Positions 1 to 4,959 of a stretch of DNA of 7,210 nt are shown here, piece by piece. The position numbers and the translations under genes were made by a program. Position 1 is the stretch's first letter. Every line of letters starts with the position of its first letter. The notes under the pieces are model-generated. The model saw nothing but the letters and a program-made list of their open reading frames with translations, was not told where the DNA came from and ran no database searches. The DNA is from Verrucomicrobiota bacterium (GTDB lineage Bacteria > Verrucomicrobiota > Verrucomicrobiia > Limisphaerales > UBA1096): assembly GCA_030747575.1 (NCBI GenBank), contig JASLKI010000224.1, forward strand, positions 1 to 7,210. Direction: 5' to 3'.

Positions 1-462
1 CAGGATAAGGTTAATTTCGTAAATGACCTGAAGAAGAGCGGTTACCGTGTGGCGGTGATTGGCGACGGCGTGAACGACGCTCCGGCACTGGCCGCCGGCG
101 ACATGGGCGTGGCCATGGGCGCGGCCGGTAGCGAGGTCGCCATCCAGAGCGCTACCATCGCGCTGATGAACAGTGATCTGAGGCGGCTACCGTTCCTCGT
201 GCGCCTTTCACGCCAGACGCGCAAGGTGATCAACCAGAATTTCATGTTTGGCATTCTGTTCATCATAGTTGGCATGATCGGTGCCAGCTACGGGGTGATC
301 AACCCGATTGTTGCGGCGGTACTGCACAACGCCGGCTCGCTGATCGTGGTGTTCAACAGCGCGCGCCTGGTTCGCCAGGGCGAGGAACTGGGGTCGTTCG
401 AGCCGGAGCAAACACCGGCGGGTACCGATGGCACGGCAGGCATGGCGCCTCAACCTGCTTGA
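1..462 (+). CDS. Heavy-metal translocating P1B-type ATPase, C-terminal fragment
   Basis: The reading frame is open from base 1, so the gene starts upstream of the window; 153 C-terminal residues are visible. These ATPases pump transition-metal ions across the cytoplasmic membrane using ATP. The fragment begins at the end of the P domain and carries the hallmark hinge motif GDGVNDAP (fragment residues 21-28), whose aspartates bind the catalytic magnesium, followed by ALAAGDMGVAMG. Two closing membrane helices follow (about 79-97 and 100-118), with the N-x-x-R-L ending (N119 to L123) typical of heavy-metal ATPases. The last helix contains H109-N110-A111-G112-S113. The aspartate, methionine and cysteine motifs lie outside or are absent here, so the metal cannot be assigned. 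A hydrophilic 30-residue tail rich in Pro, Gly and Thr ends the protein. The next gene starts 47 bp later on the same strand. The family call is firm; the substrate is open. Confidence 0.94.
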   Translation, partial: QDKVNFVNDLKKSGYRVAVIGDGVNDAPALAAGDMGVAMGAAGSEVAIQSATIALMNSDLRRLPFLVRLSRQTRKVINQNFMFGILFIIVGMIGASYGVINPIVAAVLHNAGSLIVVFNSARLVRQGEELGSFEPEQTPAGTDGTAGMAPQPA

Positions 463-478
463 CGGTTTTTCATGGGCA

Positions 479-494
479 GCGCTTGGCCAAGCGC
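479..494. repeat. Perfect 16-bp palindrome GCGCTTGGCCAAGCGC in the gap before the ABC ATPase
   Basis: The 16 bases equal their own reverse complement. They are flanked by a direct repeat of GCAGC (476-480 and 493-497, each overlapping the palindrome edge). The element lies 16 bp after the ATPase stop codon and 15 bp before the ATG at 510. As RNA it could fold only into a 6-bp stem with a GGCC loop and has no T-tract, so it is not a convincing terminator. It is better read as a double-stranded DNA site for a dimeric protein or a methylase, or as an iterated palindrome. The core CTTGGCCAAG recurs at 1556-1565 and 7178-7187. Confidence 0.8.
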
Positions 495-509
495 AGCGAC
501 AACACAACA

Positions 510-1658
510 ATGAATTCAAATGAAACGGTCATTTCAGCGCAGGGCCTGACCAAGGTGTTCAAGGATTTCTGGGGCCGACCCAAGGCGCGCGCCGTCGAGG
601 GCATCGACTTCGAGGTCAAACGCGGCGAGGTGTTTGGCCTGCTGGGTCCGAACGGCTCCGGCAAATCCACCACCGTTAAGATGCTGCTTGGCCTGTTGTA
701 CCCGACACGCGGCCGTATCACGGTGTTCGACCACTCGCCGCGTCACGTGCAGACCAAGGCGCGCATCGGGTATCTGCCGGAGGAATCGTACCTTTACCGA
801 TACCTGAACTCCGACGAGACGGTCGACTTTTTTGGCAGTCTCTTTCACATCGATTCTAAGGAGCGCCGCGAGCGCGCGGAGCAGTTGATCGAGATGGTCG
901 GGCTGGACAATGCCCGGCGGCGTCACGTCGGCGAATTCTCGAAAGGCATGCAGCGTCGTATTGGTCTGGCGCAGGCGCTGATCAACGACCCCGACTTGAT
1001 CGTCCTCGATGAGCCGACCTCCGGGCTCGACCCGATTGGCTGCCGTGAAATCAAGGATCTGATCCTCACGCTTGCCGATCGCGGCAAGACGGTCATCCTA
1101 TCGAGCCACCTGTTGTCCGACGTGGAGGATGTCTGCGACCGGGCGATGATTTTGTACGGTGGCCGTGTGCATGCCATGGGTACCATGAGCGAGCTGCTGG
1201 CCAACCAAGACGCCACGCGTATCACCGCGCCGACCCTCTCGCGCGAGACGATGGACAAGGTGCTGGCGCTGATCCGAGACGACACCGGCTCGGATGAAGT
1301 GCGGGTGGATAACCCCAAGCAGAATCTCGAAAGTCTGTTTCTTAACATCGTTGAGCAGGCGCGGCAGAAGGAGTCCGAGACCTCCGGGGCGACTTCCGGC
1401 CATCGCGTGGCGGAGTATTTGCGCGTCGACGCGGCGGGGGATCGAGCCGACCACGTGCTCGATCACCTCACCCGAGCGACCGACGAGCCGGCGCTTGGCC
1501 AGGCGCCGGAGGTGACCAAGCCGACCGAGACAGTGGACGTCGACAAGCTGGCCGGCTTGGCCAAGGCCGAGCCAGCCCCACAAGCCGATGTCGCTCCGAA
1601 GAAGAGGGAGAACCTCGACAAGGCCAACGAGAAGCTGGGCGGCCTGCTCGGCGACTAA
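510..1658 (+). CDS. ABC-2 type transporter ATP-binding protein (CcmA-like) with C-terminal extension
   Basis: This 382-residue protein is the nucleotide-binding subunit that powers an ABC exporter from the cytoplasmic face. Visible motifs are: Walker A GPNGSGKST (46-54), IGYLPEE in the Q-loop place with Glu for Gln (as in many ABC-2 ATPases), the degenerate signature FSKGMQRR (143-150), Walker B LIVLDEPT (163-170), D-loop SGLDP (171-175) and H-loop His200. The usual domain ends near residue 286. About 95 further residues follow, Ala/Glu/Lys/Asp-rich, ending in a possible amphipathic helix KANEKLGGLLGD. I chose ATG 510 because the family core begins about 10 residues later. An in-frame TTG at 459, overlapping the preceding stop, would add 17 residues. 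No Shine-Dalgarno sequence is visible. The permease starts 24 bp downstream, so it is the likely partner. Substrate unknown. Confidence 0.95.
   Translation: MNSNETVISAQGLTKVFKDFWGRPKARAVEGIDFEVKRGEVFGLLGPNGSGKSTTVKMLLGLLYPTRGRITVFDHSPRHVQTKARIGYLPEESYLYRYLNSDETVDFFGSLFHIDSKERRERAEQLIEMVGLDNARRRHVGEFSKGMQRRIGLAQALINDPDLIVLDEPTSGLDPIGCREIKDLILTLADRGKTVILSSHLLSDVEDVCDRAMILYGGRVHAMGTMSELLANQDATRITAPTLSRETMDKVLALIRDDTGSDEVRVDNPKQNLESLFLNIVEQARQKESETSGATSGHRVAEYLRVDAAGDRADHVLDHLTRATDEPALGQAPEVTKPTETVDVDKLAGLAKAEPAPQADVAPKKRENLDKANEKLGGLLGD
1490..1507. repeat. Near-palindrome GGCGCTTGGCCAGGCGCC (iterated motif, coding copy)
   Basis: This 18-bp inverted repeat has one mismatched pair and contains CTTGGCCAG at 1494-1502. 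It lies inside the C-terminal tail of the ABC ATPase, where it reads A-L-G-Q-A. It shares its GCGCTTGGCC half with the perfect palindrome at 479-494. Confidence 0.6.
1556..1565. repeat. Perfect 10-bp palindrome CTTGGCCAAG (iterated motif, coding copy)
   Basis: This is an exact copy of the core of the 479-494 palindrome, within the tail of the ABC ATPase. It reads G-L-A-K, a different frame from the copy at 1494. The outer bases do not extend the symmetry. Confidence 0.65.
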
Positions 1659-1682
1659 CATCTCCACCGCAAACCAAGCGTT

Positions 1683-3233
1683 ATGTGGCCCATTGCCAAG
1701 CAGACATTGAAAGCCGCCATCCGGTATCGCTTTGTCGTGGCGATGGCGGTTGCGCTGTTGGTCATCGTGTTCGGTATCCCACTGCTGGTAAAGAGCGACG
1801 GCACGGCCAAGGGCACGGTGCAGATTGTGCTCACCTATACGCTTGGCTCCACCACTGCGCTGCTGGGCATCGCCTCGCTCTGGATGGGGTGTGGCACGCT
1901 GGCTCGCGAGATCGAGGACAACGTGATGCAGATGGTTGCCGTGAAGCCGGTCGCCCGCTGGCGAGTGTGGCTCGGCAAGTGGCTGGGGATCATGCTGCTC
2001 AACGCCGCGCTTCTGCTGCCGACTGGCCTGGCCATTTTCTTCCTCATCAACGCCCGGGCCGACTCGGACGAACTGAACCTGGCCGAAAAGGCCAAGCTGC
2101 AAAACGAGGTGCTGGTGTCGCGTAGCAGCGTCCGCGAGCCCAAGCCGGATTTCACCCTTTCACGCCAGAGGGCATACGACTACTCGAAGCTGGTGGAACA
2201 GGGCAAGTCCGACAACCGGTACACCCCAGCGGAGCAGGCGTTGCGCATGAGTGTCACCCAACCGGAGCACGTGCTTTCGCTGCGGTCGGACTACACCCGG
2301 CTGATCGAGCAGAATGAAAATGCGCCCTCCGGCGAGTTGATGCAGCAAATCGAGGAACTCGAACATCAGGCATTGCAGGTCTCCAAAGGCAGCCGGGAGA
2401 TTGTCCTGCCGGGCCAGGTGAGAAACTGGTTTTTTCAGATTGATTCGAGCAAGGTGGATCGCATTAATGAGAACCCAATTTACCTGCGGTTCAAGTTCAA
2501 CGCTGGCGACGAGTACGATCCCAAGTCGCATCTTTGTAATTGGAGCGTTGGTGCTGGAACCGGTAAGCGATGGCCACCGGATCGTGAATTTGATGAAATG
2601 ACGATCGGCTCAAGCGTCTTTCACGAACTCAAACTGGAATTGAAGGACGGCATTATACCGAACAAGGGCGAAAACCGTGGTTTAGTAAAAGTCAGTTTTG
2701 CCAATTTCAACGACAAGCCAATCTTATTCCTCATGGATGACGGCCCGATGATCCTTTATCACGATGGCGGCTTCGGGATGAACCTGTTTCGCGGCCTGCT
2801 CATTATCTTTTTCTGGCTGGGTCTGATCTCGGCCATCGGCCTGATGGCCTCGAGTTTTCTTTCCTTCCCCGTGGCCACTTTCATGTCACTCGGCATTTTG
2901 CTGATCTCGTCCTCGACCGGGACGCTTGAGCAGATCATCGACGAGGGCGGCATCACCGGGATCAACCACGAGACCGGCAGGAAGGATGAGTCGTCAATAC
3001 TCGACGGAGTGGCCATCTTTATTGCCAGAGGCGCGGTAAAAATCACCAAGTCGATTTGGGGCTACTCGCCGGTGGACAGCCTCAGTGAAGGGCGCACGAT
3101 CACGTGGGCCACGCTGTTCTGGGCCTTCTTTGCGATCATCGTGGTCATGGGCGGGCTGGTCATGGCAATCGGTGTGTATATGTTCCATCACAAGGAGTTG
3201 GCGCTCCCGAACCCCACAGCCTCGATGAACTGA
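1683..3233 (+). CDS. ABC-2 type transporter permease with large extracytoplasmic insert
   Basis: This 516-residue integral membrane protein is the probable channel subunit for the ATPase encoded 24 bp upstream. Hydrophobic segments lie near residues 17-36, 46-69, 100-123, 369-391, 393-414 and 474-501. After the second is the block REIEDNVMQMVAVKPVARWR (75-94), which matches the ABC-2 coupling region that contacts the ATPase (R-E...KPVxR). A segment of about 245 residues (124-368) separates the third and fourth helices. Its first half is charged and helical, with possible coiled coil near 205-245; its second half looks beta-rich (about 250-360). By topology it should face the periplasm. Ordinary ABC-2 permeases of this length lack such a domain, so substrate handling or partner docking is plausible. 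ATG 1683 is preceded by no Shine-Dalgarno sequence. The stop lies 6 bp before the next start. The substrate cannot be read from the sequence. Confidence 0.88.
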   Translation: MWPIAKQTLKAAIRYRFVVAMAVALLVIVFGIPLLVKSDGTAKGTVQIVLTYTLGSTTALLGIASLWMGCGTLAREIEDNVMQMVAVKPVARWRVWLGKWLGIMLLNAALLLPTGLAIFFLINARADSDELNLAEKAKLQNEVLVSRSSVREPKPDFTLSRQRAYDYSKLVEQGKSDNRYTPAEQALRMSVTQPEHVLSLRSDYTRLIEQNENAPSGELMQQIEELEHQALQVSKGSREIVLPGQVRNWFFQIDSSKVDRINENPIYLRFKFNAGDEYDPKSHLCNWSVGAGTGKRWPPDREFDEMTIGSSVFHELKLELKDGIIPNKGENRGLVKVSFANFNDKPILFLMDDGPMILYHDGGFGMNLFRGLLIIFFWLGLISAIGLMASSFLSFPVATFMSLGILLISSSTGTLEQIIDEGGITGINHETGRKDESSILDGVAIFIARGAVKITKSIWGYSPVDSLSEGRTITWATLFWAFFAIIVVMGGLVMAIGVYMFHHKELALPNPTASMN

Positions 3234-3239
3234 CACGGC

Positions 3240-4874
3240 ATGAGACTCCACGGCAAAGCGTTCAAGTTCGTCATGGCCCTCCTGGCCTTGGCGTTCCTGT
3301 TTGCTGTCAACCTCAGCCAGAGCAGGATGAACCAGTTCCGCGCGGAAAAAAAGCTGACGCATACCGAGCAGATCGAGAATATGCCGCCGGCGCTCGCTTT
3401 CACCACAGTGGTGCTGGGCGGTTTTCGTGGGCTGATCGCCAACGTCCTCTGGGTCCGCGCCATGCAGATGCAGGAGGATGGCAAGTTTTTTGAGATGGCG
3501 CAGCTGGGCGACTGGATCACCAAGCTGCAGCCGCATGCCGATCACGTATGGCGCGTCACGGCTTGGAACATGTCATACAACATCTCGGTGAAATTCGACG
3601 GCATCGAAACGCCGCACGTGCGTTGGCACTGGGTTAAGCGCGGAATCGAGCTGATCCGTGACGGGGGGTTGAAATACAATCCGCACAGCGCCCACCTTTA
3701 CCACGAGCTGGCGTGGCACTTTCAGCATAAGGTTGGCCACAATCTTGATGATGCGCACGGGTACTACAAAAGCGCGTGGTGCATGGAGATGATGCACGAC
3801 CCCGGCCCCGACGGTCGCCGTGGCACCGAGGATGACGTATTCGACGGCGGCGTCATCGGCACGCGGCGTGACGGCTATCTTGATTTGCTCGATCCACAGA
3901 CCGACCAGGACCGGCGACGTCTAAAGCGTCTCGTTGAAGAGTTCAAAATGACGCCTGAGAAAATGAAGGCAGTCGATGACTTGTGGGGACCACTCGAGTG
4001 GCGGCTGCCTGATGCTCACGCCATCTACTGGGCGCAGCAGGGTATCGAGGATGTCACCGGGCGGTTCGACTTGGACGCCGACGGCGTCCTCAACCTTGAC
4101 GAGGAAAAAGCCGCCGGAGGCGACTTCCTCAAGCTGCGCAGGGTTATTTATCAGGCATTTCAACAGGCATACATGCAGGGTCGACTGGTCTCTGCACCGC
4201 CGAGGTTCAATTACGGTTATAATGGCGACCTGGTCGATCGCGTGAATCAAGCGTACGAGACGCAAATGCAGGCCAAGCGAGATGAGGACGCCGCCTCCAA
4301 GACCGACACTGGCCTGGCCGAGCACATGAGCACCGGTCACAAGAATTTCCTGCGCGGCGCCGTCTATTACCTATATCTGCACAATCGCATGGACGAGGCA
4401 GCCAAGTGGTACAAGTACATGGTCGACCTCTATCCCCAGTCCATCCCGGTACCCGGGCTCAGCCTTGACGAGTACTGTGTCTCCCGCGTGCAGGAGGATG
4501 CCGGCGAGACCGACCACAACCAGACCAAGGCCGTCATCGGTGGACTGCTGCTGCAGGCATTCCAGTACGCCGCGAACGGCGAGGATGACCAGTTTGTCGG
4601 TCACAAGTCGCTCGCCATAAAGTTCCACAATCGCTTCGAGAGGGAGATAGGCATCAGCACCGACCGTGTCGGCCTGCCACCATTTAAGGAGCTCGAGCGC
4701 CAAGTTCTCGAGGACCTGTTTCGACCTAACAGTCCCTATATGCACCCGGTGTTGCTGGAACAGCTTCGCCTCGTGCTCAAGCTGCCGGAGGAGTACGGCA
4801 AAAACCTCGACCCGTACATCGACCAACGTCCACCCGCCCAAGACCCCGCTCCGGAGCCGGTTCCCGAGGGTTGA
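3240..4874 (+). CDS. Membrane-anchored TPR-like protein with EF-hand-like loop, function unknown
   Basis: This 544-residue protein has an N-terminal membrane anchor or uncleaved signal (about 8-25) and a predicted extracytoplasmic body. A hydrophobic patch (52-72, with GGFRGLIANVLWVRA) leads into helical-repeat sequence: 81-119 (GKFFEMAQLGDWITKL, then VWRVTAWNMSYNIS) and a good TPR-like unit at 372-400 (YYLYLHNRMDEAAKWY). I remember the 60-119 block from unnamed PVC-group proteins. Two acidic loops stand out: DPGPDGRRGTEDD (187-199) and DLDADGVLNLDEE (277-289), whose first 12 residues fit the EF-hand pattern D-x-D-x-D-G-x-L-x-x-x-E. The tail is proline-rich. The start is 6 bp after the permease stop, so a shared operon and a physical link to the ABC transporter are likely. 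No enzyme motif is visible. Scaffold or substrate-binding partner is inference. Confidence 0.85.
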   Translation: MRLHGKAFKFVMALLALAFLFAVNLSQSRMNQFRAEKKLTHTEQIENMPPALAFTTVVLGGFRGLIANVLWVRAMQMQEDGKFFEMAQLGDWITKLQPHADHVWRVTAWNMSYNISVKFDGIETPHVRWHWVKRGIELIRDGGLKYNPHSAHLYHELAWHFQHKVGHNLDDAHGYYKSAWCMEMMHDPGPDGRRGTEDDVFDGGVIGTRRDGYLDLLDPQTDQDRRRLKRLVEEFKMTPEKMKAVDDLWGPLEWRLPDAHAIYWAQQGIEDVTGRFDLDADGVLNLDEEKAAGGDFLKLRRVIYQAFQQAYMQGRLVSAPPRFNYGYNGDLVDRVNQAYETQMQAKRDEDAASKTDTGLAEHMSTGHKNFLRGAVYYLYLHNRMDEAAKWYKYMVDLYPQSIPVPGLSLDEYCVSRVQEDAGETDHNQTKAVIGGLLLQAFQYAANGEDDQFVGHKSLAIKFHNRFEREIGISTDRVGLPPFKELERQVLEDLFRPNSPYMHPVLLEQLRLVLKLPEEYGKNLDPYIDQRPPAQDPAPEPVPEG

Positions 4875-4879
4875 CCTTC

Positions 4880-4895
4880 CCGCTTGGTCAAGCGG
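4880..4895. repeat. Near-palindrome CCGCTTGGTCAAGCGG after the TPR-like gene
   Basis: Seven-base arms CCGCTTG and CAAGCGG flank a GT centre, 5 bp after the stop codon at 4872-4874. It has the same length and arm sequence (GCTTG/CAAGC) as the perfect palindrome at 479-494, and also follows a stop codon. A two-base loop and no T-tract make an intrinsic terminator unlikely. Confidence 0.6.
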
Positions 4896-4910
4896 CTCTC
4901 CATTTCGGAA

Positions 4911-4939
4911 TTGGACTCGCCGGAAACGGGGGCTAGTCT
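4911..4939 (+). promoter_or_regulatory. Candidate sigma70-like promoter upstream of the secreted propeller gene
   Basis: TTGGAC at 4911-4916 and TAGTCT at 4934-4939 are separated by 17 bp. Each matches three of six consensus positions, including the TTG of the -35 box and T1, A2 and T6 of the -10 box. Transcription would start near 4945-4947, leaving a leader of about 14 bases before ATG 4960. This is the longest gap in the window (85 bp) and separates the ABC unit from the secreted unit. The match is weak and the call tentative. Confidence 0.3.
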
Positions 4940-4959
4940 CCGACTTCAACCCGGTCGCA

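Noticed and set aside
479..494. Palindrome as an intrinsic terminator
   Set aside because: Only a 6-bp stem with a 4-base loop is possible and no T-tract follows.
459..509. TTG start at 459 for the ABC ATPase, overlapping the previous stop
   Set aside because: The 17 extra residues do not fit the family start and include the translated palindrome; ATG 510 is better, though coupling through TTGA is not excluded.
1098..2102. 334-codon open frame on the - strand across the ATPase/permease junction
   Set aside because: It lies antisense to two well-supported genes, has no recognisable domain, and its His/Gln/Arg-rich composition is typical of a GC-rich shadow frame.
3347..3353. In-frame A-AAA-AAG heptamer, like the dnaX frameshift site
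   Set aside because: No downstream stem-loop or upstream stimulator is visible, and a -1 shift would only give a short product ending near 3493. Lys-Lys codons make such runs common.
4666..4959. N-terminal extension of the propeller gene from ATG 4666
   Set aside because: It would overlap the TPR-like gene by 209 bp, has Ser/Arg/Cys-rich shadow composition, and would bury the clear signal peptide starting at 4960.
4875..4959. Possible small gene or RNA in the 85-bp gap
   Set aside because: There is no complete small frame with a plausible start and no stable fold beyond the near-palindrome; only the weak promoter candidate is kept.
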